A stretch of DNA of 64,000 nt from Cryobacterium sp. CG_9.6 (GTDB lineage Bacteria; Actinomycetota; Actinomycetes; Actinomycetales; Microbacteriaceae). Below are positions 18,236 to 26,614 of the stretch, piece after piece (the first letter of the stretch is position 1; each line of letters opens with the position of its first letter). The position numbers and the translations under genes are program-made. The stretch covers positions 3,224,001-3,288,000 of the forward strand of contig NZ_JARXUZ010000001.1 in NCBI RefSeq assembly GCF_029893365.1, read 5' to 3'. The notes beneath the pieces were generated by a model. That model saw nothing but the letters and a program-made list of their open reading frames with translations. It was not told the DNA's origin and did no database searches.

Positions 18236-20119
18236 TCACGGGGCGACACCCACCAGAATCGGATCATGGTCACTCGAGCGAAAGGGACTGCCGGGTTCCG
18301 CCGTTGCTCCGGCATAGCCGCGACCCGACCACTCCGCTGAGTTGATCGCCCACACGGCGGCGCCGGTGATGTGCTCCGCGAGCGACGGCGTGGCAAAAGC
18401 ATGGTCGAGGGAACCCACCTCGCCATCGAAGACGTAGGTGTACTGACCGGGCGAGAAGGTGGGAACCAGATCGACCAGGCCCGTTGCGGTCAGCGTCGTG
18501 ACGGGGTCTTCCTCGGCATAAGAGTTGAAATCACCCAGCAGAAGCACGTCGGGGCTACCCGAGGAGGCTTGCAACTCGGGGACGAAGGCGGTGAGCGCGC
18601 GAGCCTGTGCCACCCGCACCTCGGTGAAGCGTCCCTGCCCGTCTGCGGGCTCCGCACCGTCACCACCCTTGGATTTGAAGTGGCTCCCGACCACCGTGAA
18701 CGTGCGATCCGTGGTGCGGAACGCCTGAGCGATGGGCGCACGGGTATTCGCAGCGGAGACTGCCGAGCCGACCGGGCCCGGCGGAGTGGTGCGGCTCGGG
18801 CCCACGGGAGTGAGCGCATCCGCTGTGTAGATAAGCGCCGTGGTGATGACATCGGTCGCGGTGGGGTCTCGGAGCGCCTCGGGAGTGGGTACGAAGTCCC
18901 AGAGGTGCCGGCCGGCTGCGGTGTTCAGGGCGCTCACGAGGTCGGCGACAGCGGTATCGACCGGGCCGCCGAGCGCGAGGGAGTTTTCTATCTCGAGCAG
19001 GCACACCACATCGGCGCCCAGGCCGGTGATGGCCGCCACAATCTTCGATTTCTGCACGGCAAACTCCGCCGCAGTGGCCGCGCCCCGCGCCCGCGGGTTG
19101 TTGCTCGAGCGTGTCGTGAAGTAGTTCTGAACGTTGAATGTGGCCGCGCGCAGCGTGCCGCCCACCGCGGGCGGCGTGACCGGGCGCGGATTCGTAGTGG
19201 TGAACGTGGGGCGGGTGCCACCGAATACCCCTGTGGGCTGCAACCGCCAATCACCAAACCCGTACGAGAGCACCCAGGGCTCGGCCGGCCACATCACCGT
19301 GTCACCGACCCGAACGACCTCGCTTCCCACAATGTACGGCTGGCCGGCGGTGGGGGTGGCCGTACCGGGGGAACTCGTGCCGAAGCGTTCACTGCGACCG
19401 TCGTCGAGAATCAGACGGCGATCTTCGTTCATGGAGGTCACCGCAGCCGCTTCGCTGCCGGGCCGAGCACGCTCGGTGCCGTGCACGGCGGCGTCTGTTC
19501 CTGCAGACAACCACAGAGCGCCAAATTGATCAAGCTCGTGACTGTCACTGACCCGATAGGTCCCGTCCGGCGCAACGAGCATCCCCTCGAGAGACTCCCG
19601 AGCGCTGCCGATCAGCGTGTCGGGCAGCGGCGTCGCCTCCGGCAGGGCAACGCCTGCCGCCACGCGTGCGGTCGCGCCGGACGCCGAGGCCGTGATTTGA
19701 GTGAGCCCGTCATACTCACTGACCTGACCGGTTGCCCGCACGAGGTCTCCCCGGGTGACCGACGGCGTAGCCGAGCCCAGATGGACAAAGATCGCGTCGG
19801 AGGCACCGGAGAGCGGATGCGTTGCCCCGCCAGATCCCGCCGTCTGCAGAAACACGCCGGCATAGCCGCCCGCACGGAGGTCTGCCGTGAGAACTCCCTC
19901 CACGGTGACGGTCGACCCCACGAGGGAGCTCTGGTCTGCGGTGCCCTGCACGGCAGCGATGGGTACCGCGGTGCCAGAATCTGCTCCGCTGGCACCCGGA
20001 GCACGCGTCGCCACAACGACACCGATTCCGCAGCCCAGGGAACCGGCCAACAGGAGCACGAGAACGGCTCGCCAGCGCGCGACGGTGTCTGCAGAAGTTG
20101 CGGTGGAGATCGGAAGCAT
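18236..20119 (-). CDS. ExeM/NucH-family secreted endonuclease (EEP fold)
   Basis: A 627-residue secreted protein. The signal peptide (ARWRAVLVLLLAGSLGCGIG) is followed by an OB-fold-like segment (residues about 60-200: TVTVEGVLTADL, VHLGSAT). The endonuclease/exonuclease/phosphatase domain has RAATFNVQNYF, DVVCLLEIEN (catalytic Glu), VVGSHFKSKGGD (catalytic His), LLGDFNSYAEEDPV and SSDHDPI. This is the ExeM/NucH family of extracellular DNases used in DNA scavenging and biofilm turnover. The frame extends to 20215, but AAGGAG sits before the ATG at 20119, just ahead of the signal peptide. Confidence 0.9.
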   Translation of the reverse strand: MLPISTATSADTVARWRAVLVLLLAGSLGCGIGVVVATRAPGASGADSGTAVPIAAVQGTADQSSLVGSTVTVEGVLTADLRAGGYAGVFLQTAGSGGATHPLSGASDAIFVHLGSATPSVTRGDLVRATGQVSEYDGLTQITASASGATARVAAGVALPEATPLPDTLIGSARESLEGMLVAPDGTYRVSDSHELDQFGALWLSAGTDAAVHGTERARPGSEAAAVTSMNEDRRLILDDGRSERFGTSSPGTATPTAGQPYIVGSEVVRVGDTVMWPAEPWVLSYGFGDWRLQPTGVFGGTRPTFTTTNPRPVTPPAVGGTLRAATFNVQNYFTTRSSNNPRARGAATAAEFAVQKSKIVAAITGLGADVVCLLEIENSLALGGPVDTAVADLVSALNTAAGRHLWDFVPTPEALRDPTATDVITTALIYTADALTPVGPSRTTPPGPVGSAVSAANTRAPIAQAFRTTDRTFTVVGSHFKSKGGDGAEPADGQGRFTEVRVAQARALTAFVPELQASSGSPDVLLLGDFNSYAEEDPVTTLTATGLVDLVPTFSPGQYTYVFDGEVGSLDHAFATPSLAEHITGAAVWAINSAEWSGRGYAGATAEPGSPFRSSDHDPILVGVAP

Positions 20120-20294
20120 GAGCCACTCCTTGCCTCTGTGGTGATCGATACGAGCCGACCAATACGAGCTGACCGATATGGGCTTACGACAGACCATAAA
20201 CGCCACCTCCGACATCCGCTACGAGTGAGTGGCGCACTCGGAATGTTGCTCGGTTGTGGAGGCTTTGCCGACGCTACCGGAAGGACGGGGCGAG

Positions 20295-20300
20295 GCTAGG
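20295..20300. repeat. Left target-site duplication of the IS481 element (GCTAGG)
   Basis: GCTAGG directly abuts the left inverted repeat and is identical to 21384-21389 on the right. IS481-family elements are known to choose NCTAGN and duplicate those six bases. Confidence 0.9.
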
Positions 20301-20344
20301 TGTACTGAGCCGAGAGGTTGGTGACAGTTCGGGGTTGAAAAAAG

Positions 20345-20399
20345 GAGAACCTCCGGTTTCAGTGGTGATGTCAAAGTCGCCACGAAAACGGAGGTTCTC
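20345..20399 (+). promoter_or_regulatory. Hairpin burying the transposase ribosome site
   Basis: GAGAACCTCCG (20345-20355) is perfectly complementary to CGGAGGTTCTC (20389-20399). After one mismatch the stem continues with TTTC/GAAA (20357-20360 with 20384-20387). The 3' arm contains the Shine-Dalgarno GGAGG, five bases before the ATG at 20400. A transcript entering from outside the element would fold this stem and hide the start. A transcript starting inside the loop would not. Confidence 0.75.
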
Positions 20400-21374
20400 A
20401 TGCCCCACATTAATACCCGTTTGACCCTTCATGGGAGGGCCTTACTGATTGACAGAGTGATCAATGACGGGCGCCCTGTCTCACACGTCGCTAAAGAGCT
20501 CGGCATCTCGCGTCAATGCGCTCACCGCTGGATTAACCGGCACCACGCTGAGGGCACCGCGGGGCTCCTGAACCGCTCGTCCCGGCCACACCATTGCCCG
20601 ACGAAGACCAGTGCTCCGCAAGAAGCGAAAGTTGTTGTTGCCCGTCTCCTGGGGCGGAATGGGCCCCTGCGCATCGCGGCGGTGACGGGAGTGCCAGCAC
20701 GGACCGTGTCGCGAATACTGACTCGCTACGACCTCCCACCCCTGTCGTGGCTGGACCCCGTCACCGGCGCGGTCATCCGATCTTCACGCGCCACCGCAGA
20801 ACGCTACGAACGCGACCGGCCAGGCGAACTGGTACACATCGACGTGAAGAAACTCGGCCGCATCCCGAACGGTGGCGGGTGGCGCGCTGACCCCACCCAA
20901 AGTCCCCGCAATCATCGAAAGGGGTCTCGGCGCGTGGGATTTGACTACGTCCACGCGGTCATCGACGATCACTCCCGCCTCGCCTACGCCGAAATCCAGC
21001 CCGACGAGAAGGGCATCACCGCTGCTGGTGTCCTCGAACGTGCCGCAGCCTTCTTCGCGGCAAACGGCATCCCCCAGATTGAACGCGTCATCTCTGACAA
21101 CGCCTTCGCTTACCGAAACTCGACCGCATTCAAAGAAGCCGTCGCGAAGATCGGGGCCGTGCAACGCTTCATCAAACCGCACTGCCCCTGGACGAACGGG
21201 AAAGTCGAACGACTGAACCGCACCCTCGCCACCGAATGGGCCTACGCCCGCAAATACACCAGCAACCACGAACGCGCCCAAGCCCTTGCGCCCTGGCTCA
21301 ACTTCTACAACACTGAACGCATCCACACTGGAATCGGACAGACACCGCTCAGCCGAGTGTCACCAACCTCATGA
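20400..21374 (+). CDS. IS481-family transposase
   Basis: A 324-residue DDE transposase. The N-terminal helix-turn-helix (HVAKELGISRQCAHRWINRH) and a second HTH near residue 90 bind the ends. The catalytic core (rve domain) shows the first Asp in ELVHIDVKKLG, further acidic residues in VIDDHSRLAYAE and RVISDNAFAYR, and the Glu in WTNGKVERLNRTLATEWAY. It ends close to the right inverted repeat. No frameshift or internal stop is seen. Confidence 0.96.
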   Translation: MPHINTRLTLHGRALLIDRVINDGRPVSHVAKELGISRQCAHRWINRHHAEGTAGLLNRSSRPHHCPTKTSAPQEAKVVVARLLGRNGPLRIAAVTGVPARTVSRILTRYDLPPLSWLDPVTGAVIRSSRATAERYERDRPGELVHIDVKKLGRIPNGGGWRADPTQSPRNHRKGSRRVGFDYVHAVIDDHSRLAYAEIQPDEKGITAAGVLERAAAFFAANGIPQIERVISDNAFAYRNSTAFKEAVAKIGAVQRFIKPHCPWTNGKVERLNRTLATEWAYARKYTSNHERAQALAPWLNFYNTERIHTGIGQTPLSRVSPTS

Positions 21375-21383
21375 CTCAGTACA

Positions 21384-21389
21384 GCTAGG
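21384..21389. repeat. Right target-site duplication of the IS481 element (GCTAGG)
   Basis: Identical to 20295-20300. The CTA at 21385-21387 is, on the minus strand, the TAG stop codon of the enoyl-CoA hydratase gene, so the insertion landed on the stop codon and the duplication preserved it. Confidence 0.9.
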
Positions 21390-22158
21390 GGCGGCCGGTG
21401 AAGGCGGGCTTGCGCTTCTGCTGGAACGCCGCGAAACCCTCGCGGTAATCGGCGGTGTCGCAGAGGGCAACCTGGGCAGCGGTCTCCGCCGTCATGCTGT
21501 CCCAGAGGCCCAGGCGTTCGTCGCGGAGAGCGGCCACAAGGTGCTTGCTCGCCAGAAACGCCTGAGTGGCACCGGCTGCGGCATGCTCGGCGGCCTGCAC
21601 CGTGGCATCCGCTAGCTCAGCCGCCGGGAAAACCTGGCTGAACAGTCCGGCGGCCACGGCCTCGGCGCCCGACATGAGCCGGCCCGAATAGATGAGGTCA
21701 AGGGTGCGATGGGCACCGAGTCGCTCCACGAAGAGGGCGTGTCCACCCGAGTCGAGAGTGGCACCGAGGTTCGCAAACGGTGAACCGATTTTGGCGGTGT
21801 CGGCCACGTAGACCACATCGGTGGCGATGAGCAGACCGAGACCCACGCCGAGGCACGCGCCGTGAGCGGCGGCGAAAGTGGGCGCCGGAAACGCGCTCAT
21901 GCGGTGCAGCAGCGCCGTGACGTGGCCACCGAGGTAACCCTGCACGTCGTCGGTGCGCGGGTCGACGGCCGAAATGTCCCGGCCGGCACAGAACGCCCGA
22001 CCCTCCCCGCGCAGAACCAGTGCCCGCACCCCGGCCGCCTCGGCCTCCGCGTACGCCGCATCGAGCGCGCGCACGGCCGCTTCGTCGAGCGCATTCATCT
22101 TTTCGGGCGCGTTCAGCACCACGTAGGCAACGTCGTTGTGCAGGGTCAACTCGATCAT
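21385..22158 (-). CDS. Enoyl-CoA hydratase/isomerase of the phenylacetate pathway (PaaF/PaaG-like)
   Basis: A 257-residue crotonase-fold enzyme. The first oxyanion segment reads GRAFCAGRDISAVDP and the second GACLGVGLGLLIATDVVYV; FANLGATLDSGG carries the acidic residue region. In phenylacetate catabolism such enzymes isomerise ring-1,2-epoxyphenylacetyl-CoA to the oxepin (PaaG) or hydrate the later enoyl-CoA (PaaF). Only one copy is in this window. It follows the paaABCDE genes with a 27-bp gap. The stop codon TAG lies inside the IS481 target duplication; the reading frame is intact. Confidence 0.85.
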   Translation of the reverse strand: MIELTLHNDVAYVVLNAPEKMNALDEAAVRALDAAYAEAEAAGVRALVLRGEGRAFCAGRDISAVDPRTDDVQGYLGGHVTALLHRMSAFPAPTFAAAHGACLGVGLGLLIATDVVYVADTAKIGSPFANLGATLDSGGHALFVERLGAHRTLDLIYSGRLMSGAEAVAAGLFSQVFPAAELADATVQAAEHAAAGATQAFLASKHLVAALRDERLGLWDSMTAETAAQVALCDTADYREGFAAFQQKRKPAFTGRP

Positions 22159-22185
22159 GGGCGGGCGCTTTCGGTCGGGCTGAGG

Positions 22186-23310
22186 TCACACGTCGTAGTC
22201 GACGACAACCTTCTCGGTGGTGGGGTGAGACTGGCAGGTGAGAACGTAGCCGCGCTCGAGTTCGTCGGGTTCCAGCGCGTAGTTCTCGGTCATGGTCACA
22301 TTGCCACTCACGAGCTTGGCCCGGCACGTGCCGCAGACTCCCCCGGCGCACGCGAAGGGCACATCGGGACGCACCCGCAGGGCGGCGTTCAGGATGCTCT
22401 CGTGGGCATTCACCGGCGTGGTGACCGTGTTGCTCTGGCCGTCGAGGGTGAACTCGATCTGGAACGTCTTGTCGCCGGCCGCCACCAAAACAGGCCGTCC
22501 GGTGTCACCGCTGGCGCGGTTGCTCTCGCCGGTGGTGAACAGTTCAAAGCGCACCCGCGCGCGTTCGACGCCCACGTCCTCGAGGGTGTCGCGGCAGAGC
22601 TGCACGAGTTCGAACGGTCCACAGAGGAACCATTCGTCCACGGTCGCCGGGCGCAGAATCGAGTCGAGCATGCGGCGAAACTTCTCCTCGTCGATGCGCC
22701 CCGAGAGCAGCGAAGACGACCGCTGCTCCCGCGACAGCACGTGATACAGCGCGAGGCGGGCCGGGTAGCGGTCTTTCAGATCGGCCAGTTCATCGAGAAA
22801 CATCACGTCGAGGGCCGTGCGATTTGTGTACACAAGCGTAAAGCGTGAAGTAGCGGATGCCGCGAGCACCGTGTGCGCCAGCGCCATCAGTGGAGTGATG
22901 CCCGAGCCTGCGGCAACGCCCACCACGTGCCGGTCGTCGAGGTCGGGGAGGGTGGAGGTGAACGTGCCCTGGGGACTCATCACCTCCATGTCCAGGCCCA
23001 CGTGGAGCTCGCTATTGGCCCAGCTGGAGAAGACACCACCCAGATCGCGCTTGATCGCCACGCTGATCGACCCCACGCTGCTCGTGCTCGGCGGGCGGCA
23101 GATGGAGTAACTGCGACGCAGCTCGTGACCGTCAATGGTGGCGCGCAGGGCAAGATGCTGACCCGGCGCGTAGTCGAAGTCTCCGCGCAGCGTCTCCGGA
23201 ACGGCGAAAGTTACCTCCACGCTGTCCGCGGTGAGCTGGCGCACGTCGGACACCGTGAGCGTATGAAAACGCGCGCGGTGCTTGGTGGAACCGAGGTTCG
23301 TTGCAGTCAT
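22186..23310 (-). CDS. paaE: Phenylacetyl-CoA epoxidase reductase subunit PaaE
   Basis: A 374-residue reductase that passes NADPH electrons to the PaaA di-iron site. The N-terminal FAD domain has ELRRSYSIC. The NAD(P) domain has VGVAAGSGITPLMALAHTVL, and the C-terminal plant-type [2Fe-2S] ferredoxin domain has CAGGVCGTCRAKL with the last Cys in YVLTCQSHP. The open frame begins 48 bases further upstream, but the ATG at 23310 lies two bases after the paaD stop and opens the conserved protein. Confidence 0.94.
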   Translation of the reverse strand: MTATNLGSTKHRARFHTLTVSDVRQLTADSVEVTFAVPETLRGDFDYAPGQHLALRATIDGHELRRSYSICRPPSTSSVGSISVAIKRDLGGVFSSWANSELHVGLDMEVMSPQGTFTSTLPDLDDRHVVGVAAGSGITPLMALAHTVLAASATSRFTLVYTNRTALDVMFLDELADLKDRYPARLALYHVLSREQRSSSLLSGRIDEEKFRRMLDSILRPATVDEWFLCGPFELVQLCRDTLEDVGVERARVRFELFTTGESNRASGDTGRPVLVAAGDKTFQIEFTLDGQSNTVTTPVNAHESILNAALRVRPDVPFACAGGVCGTCRAKLVSGNVTMTENYALEPDELERGYVLTCQSHPTTEKVVVDYDV

Positions 23311-23312
23311 GG

Positions 23313-23858
23313 TCACAGCACCTTGAAATAGTCGAAGGGTTCGAGGCAGGCCTTGCACTCATAGAGCGACTTGCACGAGGTCGAACCGAAGTGGGCGAGT
23401 TCACGGGTGTTCAGGGAGTTGCAACGCGGACACTTCACGGCCAGCTGCAGACGCACAGGTCCAGCCGGCCCCGAGGGTCGAGCGGCCGCGTGACCGGTGG
23501 GGGCTGCGATGCCGTACTCAATGAGCTTGCGTTTGCCCTCCTCGCTCATCCAGTCCGTGGTCCAGGCCGGGCTGAGTACGAGCCGTACCGTGACGGCCAC
23601 GTAACCCGCAGCGGTGAGTGCGTCGCGAACGTCGTCGCGCATGGCGTCGAGGGCGGGGCATCCGCTGTAGGTGGGGGTCAGCGCCACGTCAACGCCGGTG
23701 GGCGTCACGGTCACCGAGCGCAGCACGCCGAGGTCTTCGATGGTGAGCACCGGAATCTCGGGGTCAACGACCGTGGCGGCCACCAGCCAAGCACGCAGGG
23801 ATTCGGCGTCGACGGGTCGAGGTCGAGCCAGCTGCGCGAGGGACGGTGAGGTCACCAT
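23313..23858 (-). CDS. paaD: Phenylacetyl-CoA epoxidase accessory subunit PaaD
   Basis: A 181-residue protein. The N-terminal MIP18/DUF59 domain has VVDPEIPVLTIEDLGVLRSV. The C-terminal zinc ribbon has CPRCNS and a downstream pair of cysteines (TSCKSLYECKACLEPF). PaaD is thought to help iron-sulfur or di-iron assembly of the PaaABCE oxygenase. Its start ATG overlaps the end of paaC (ATGGTGA); GTG at 23855 is an alternative start. The stop is two bases from paaE. Confidence 0.93.
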   Translation of the reverse strand: MVTSPSLAQLARPRPVDAESLRAWLVAATVVDPEIPVLTIEDLGVLRSVTVTPTGVDVALTPTYSGCPALDAMRDDVRDALTAAGYVAVTVRLVLSPAWTTDWMSEEGKRKLIEYGIAAPTGHAAARPSGPAGPVRLQLAVKCPRCNSLNTRELAHFGSTSCKSLYECKACLEPFDYFKVL

Positions 23859-24712
23859 GTCGCTCCGGGGTGAGCGCGGGCAAGCACCTGCATCTCGGCG
23901 AGCAGAAGTCCGAGGTGCTCGGAGTGGATGCCGCGACGCCCGCCACCCGAGGCGATGAAGCCACGGGGTTCGTCCAGCTCGGCCTCCGCGAACACCGGGG
24001 CAATCGCGCCCTCGAAGACGGCGCGCAGCGTTGACGGGCGCACCGCCACGCCCTCCAGGCGGTCAAGGAGGGGTTCGTCGCGGAACATTTCATCCACGTA
24101 GGGCCACATGTCGGAGAAGGCGACAATCATGCGGCGGCGGGACTCGTCGGTGCCCTGGGCAAGCCGAAGAACCCACTGCACGGAGTGGTCACGGTGGTAA
24201 TCCACCTCTTTCGCCGCCTTGTCGGCGACGGCCGCGAGGGTGTCATCGGTGGATTCACGAAGGCGGGTGTAGAGCTCGAAGAGAAAGTGGCTCACGATGA
24301 ACTGCCGCGCGATGGTGTGTGCAAAGTCGCCGTTGGGCTGCTCCACGATCTGCAGGGAGCGCCATTCGGGCTCGTCGCGCCAGTAGGCGAGGTCGTCTTC
24401 GGTGCGTCCGCTCGCCGTGCCGGCATAGTGCAGCAGGGAGCGGGCGTGTCCGATCAGGTCGAGGGCGATGTTGCCGAGCGCCACATCCTCCTCGAGCTCG
24501 GGCGCACGGGAGATCCACGACCCGAGGCGCTGCGAGAGCACCAGCGAGTCGTCGCCAAGCCAGAGTGCGTACTCGGCCACATCGGGCGAGGCAACGGATG
24601 CCGACGCAATCAGTTCGTCCGGAAGCAAGGCAACATCAACCTGAACGTGACCGTGCTCGTCGGCGGCGGGTGTCGCATCCGTTTCGATGCTCATGTCCTT
24701 TTCGATAGTCAC
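23852..24712 (-). CDS. paaC: Phenylacetyl-CoA epoxidase structural subunit PaaC
   Basis: A 286-residue ferritin-like protein lacking an active di-iron site, the structural partner of PaaA. It has YALWLGDDSLVLSQRLGSWISRAPELEEDVALGNIALD-type sequence (paired helices) and AAKEVDYHRDHSVQWVLRL. The GTG at 24712 overlaps the paaB stop (GTGA) and is preferred for coupling. An ATG at 24694 would give a 280-residue protein, but its AAGGA is only one base away. Confidence 0.92.
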   Translation of the reverse strand: MTIEKDMSIETDATPAADEHGHVQVDVALLPDELIASASVASPDVAEYALWLGDDSLVLSQRLGSWISRAPELEEDVALGNIALDLIGHARSLLHYAGTASGRTEDDLAYWRDEPEWRSLQIVEQPNGDFAHTIARQFIVSHFLFELYTRLRESTDDTLAAVADKAAKEVDYHRDHSVQWVLRLAQGTDESRRRMIVAFSDMWPYVDEMFRDEPLLDRLEGVAVRPSTLRAVFEGAIAPVFAEAELDEPRGFIASGGGRRGIHSEHLGLLLAEMQVLARAHPGATW

Positions 24713-25014
24713 AGGTGCTTCACGCCCTCGCTCTTGGAGTAGTAGCTCGCGTGGCGGTAGTTCTTGCCGGCGGCCGATTCGAAGAAGGCACCCTTGGCGT
24801 CGGGGTCGCTCGTGGTGATGGCGGCGGCGGGCACGACCCACACGGACACGCCCTCGGCGCGACGCGTGTAGAGATCACGGGCGTTGCGCACCGCGAGGAT
24901 CTCGTCGGGAGCGTGCAGTGAACCCACGTGCACGTGGCTCAGCCCACGGCTGGAACGCACGAACACCTCCCAGAGGGGCCAGATTTCAGCGGCGGAATCG
25001 CCGGGCGCGGTCAT
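24709..25014 (-). CDS. paaB: Phenylacetyl-CoA epoxidase subunit PaaB
   Basis: A 101-residue protein of the expected PaaB length, starting before [26 protein letters not shown], the conserved PaaB opening, followed by [16 protein letters not shown] sequence. PaaB bridges two PaaAC heterodimers in the epoxidase. Both ends overlap neighbours: ATGA with paaA upstream and GTGA with paaC downstream. Confidence 0.95.
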   Translation of the reverse strand: MTAPGDSAAEIWPLWEVFVRSSRGLSHVHVGSLHAPDEILAVRNARDLYTRRAEGVSVWVVPAAAITTSDPDAKGAFFESAAGKNYRHASYYSKSEGVKHL

Positions 25015-26015
25015 GAGGCCACCATTTCGGCTCGTGCGGACTGCTTACGGGCGTACGCGGCGGCAGCCTCGCGCACCCAGGCACCCTCGTCGTGCGCGTC
25101 ACGCCTTCGCTGCAGACGCTGCGCGTTGCTGGCGCCGCGGCCGGCGAGCACTTCGTGGAACTCGGTCCAGTCAATCTCACCGAGGTCGTACTTCTGAGTC
25201 TCTTCGTTCCACTTCAGGTCGGGGTCTGGCAACGTGACACCGAGCACAGCAGCCTGAGGCACCAGCATGCCAACAAAACGCTGGCGCAGTTCGTCGTTGG
25301 AGAACCGCTTGATCTTCCACTCCATGGACTGCGCGGAGTTGGGCGAATCGTCGTCGGGCGGACCGAACATCATGAGCGCAGGCCAGTACCAGCGGTTCAC
25401 CGAATCCTGCGCCATGTCGCGCTGCGCCTGGGTGCCCTGCATCAGCTCCAGCAGAATCTCGAAACCCTGGCGCTGATGGAACGACTCTTCCTTGCAGATG
25501 CGCACCATCGCTCGCCCATACGGGCCATAGCTCGCGCGGCAGAGGGGCACCTGGTTGCAAATGGCGGCACCGTCGACGAGCCAGCCGATGGAACCCATGT
25601 CGGCCCAGGTGGGGGTGGGGTAGTTGAAGATCGATGAGTAACGCGCCTTGCCAGCGATGAGGGCTTCGGTCATGCCGTCACGGGTAGCCCCCAGGGTCTG
25701 TGCGGCGGAGTACAGGTACAGACCATGACCGGCCTCGTCCTGCACCTTGGCCATCAGGATAGCCTTGCGCTTCAGGCTCGGAGCCCTCGTGATCCAGTTG
25801 GACTCCGGCTGCATGCCGATGATCTCGGAGTGCGCGTGCTGGGAGATCTGCCGCACGAGTGACTTACGGTACGCCTCCGGCATCCAGTCGCGAGGTTCAA
25901 TGCGCGAGTCCGCCGCGATCAGATCATTGAACTGCTGCTCGTCGGGCGACAGCGCCGCACTCTCTGCGGAGGCATCCGGAGCAAGGGCATACGGCCCTGC
26001 GGGGGTTGTCATCAT
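25011..26015 (-). CDS. paaA: Phenylacetyl-CoA 1,2-epoxidase catalytic subunit PaaA
   Basis: A 334-residue di-iron monooxygenase subunit that epoxidises the ring of phenylacetyl-CoA. The ferritin-like ligands appear in [13 protein letters not shown] and the ExxH of [13 protein letters not shown], with a second set around [12 protein letters not shown]. First gene of the paaABCDE run. Two adjacent ATGs (26015 and 26012) follow AGGAGT; the second has the better spacing, so the true start may be 26012. The longer upstream frame crosses the operator and is not coding. Confidence 0.96.
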   Translation of the reverse strand: MMTTPAGPYALAPDASAESAALSPDEQQFNDLIAADSRIEPRDWMPEAYRKSLVRQISQHAHSEIIGMQPESNWITRAPSLKRKAILMAKVQDEAGHGLYLYSAAQTLGATRDGMTEALIAGKARYSSIFNYPTPTWADMGSIGWLVDGAAICNQVPLCRASYGPYGRAMVRICKEESFHQRQGFEILLELMQGTQAQRDMAQDSVNRWYWPALMMFGPPDDDSPNSAQSMEWKIKRFSNDELRQRFVGMLVPQAAVLGVTLPDPDLKWNEETQKYDLGEIDWTEFHEVLAGRGASNAQRLQRRRDAHDEGAWVREAAAAYARKQSARAEMVAS

Positions 26016-26069
26016 TGACTCCTGATCATCAGTGGCACTCAAAATTACCGGCCGGCCGGCGGAAGCTTT

Positions 26070-26091
26070 ACCAACCGATCGTTCAGTTAGT
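26070..26091. promoter_or_regulatory. PaaR-type operator between paaA and paaI
   Basis: ACCAACCGATCGTTCAGTTAG plus T is a 22-bp imperfect palindrome. It fits the actinobacterial PaaR consensus ACTNACCGNNCGNNCGGTNAG-T as I recall it from Corynebacterium at all but two fixed positions. It overlaps plausible -10 boxes for both directions: TATACT for paaA (26094-26089, minus) and TATAGT for paaI (26093-26098, plus). A bound TetR-type repressor would block both promoters. Confidence 0.75.
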
Positions 26092-26169
26092 ATATAGTCA
26101 CGGTATCGGCGCGGCAACCCCGCGCCAGTACAGGTTTCACCGCCCGGTCACTCAAAGAGGAGAACCACG

Positions 26170-26598
26170 TTGAACACACCATCCCATCTGGGTAACCGCG
26201 CCATGATGCAGCGTGATCGCGCATCCGCTGCACTCGGCATGGTTGTGGAGCACAGTGAGCCCGGTAGCGCCATCGTGTCGATGCTCATTCGCGACGATAT
26301 GCTCAACGGCTTCGATGTCGCTCACGGCGGCATGATCTTCTCCCTTGCTGATACGGCCTTCGCGATAGCCTGCAACGACGACCACCACGTCACTCTCGCA
26401 GCAGGCGCCGACATTACCTTTTTGAAGCCGACCACCGTCGGCCAGACACTCACCGCTACCGCCGTACTCCGGACCAAGAGCGGGCGCAGCGGACTGTACG
26501 ATGTGCGCGTGACCGATGAGCACAACGTTCCTGTCGCGGAATTTCGTGGCCGCAGTCGCACTACCAACCTCGCAACACCCCCGCGCTCCCACAACTGA
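26170..26598 (+). CDS. paaI: Hydroxyphenylacetyl-CoA thioesterase PaaI (hotdog fold)
   Basis: A 142-residue single hotdog-domain thioesterase. The active-site helix reads FDVAHGGMIFSLADTAFAIA (HGG loop and acidic residue). In the Paa pathway it hydrolyses dead-end ring-hydroxylated CoA thioesters and frees CoA. The start is TTG at 26170, supported by AGAGGAG eight bases upstream. It is the first gene of the rightward paaI-paaK-paaR set, divergent from paaA across a shared operator. Confidence 0.92.
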   Translation: MNTPSHLGNRAMMQRDRASAALGMVVEHSEPGSAIVSMLIRDDMLNGFDVAHGGMIFSLADTAFAIACNDDHHVTLAAGADITFLKPTTVGQTLTATAVLRTKSGRSGLYDVRVTDEHNVPVAEFRGRSRTTNLATPPRSHN

Positions 26599-26614
26599 TT
26601 GCTTCGGAGGCACC

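Larger units (their letters stand above)
20301..21383 (+). mobile_element. IS481-family insertion sequence, complete
   Basis: A 1083-bp element bounded by imperfect terminal inverted repeats. The left end begins TGTACTGAGCCGAGAGGTTG (20301) and goes on GTGACA. The right end, read inwards from 21383, is TGTACTGAGTCATGAGGTTG and continues GTGACA. Perfect 6-bp duplications GCTAGG flank it. It carries one intact transposase gene. The intact frame, matched ends and perfect duplication suggest a recent, possibly still active copy. Confidence 0.95.

Noticed and set aside
18184..18426. N-terminal extension of the membrane protein near copC
   Set aside because: The extra 81 codons lie over the nuclease 3' end, are Arg/Ser/Pro-rich and lack a ribosome site.
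20216..20300. Fragment of a disrupted gene left of the IS element
   Set aside because: The target duplication shows that the insertion kept the hydratase stop intact; the left flank is only the former downstream region and codes for nothing recognisable.
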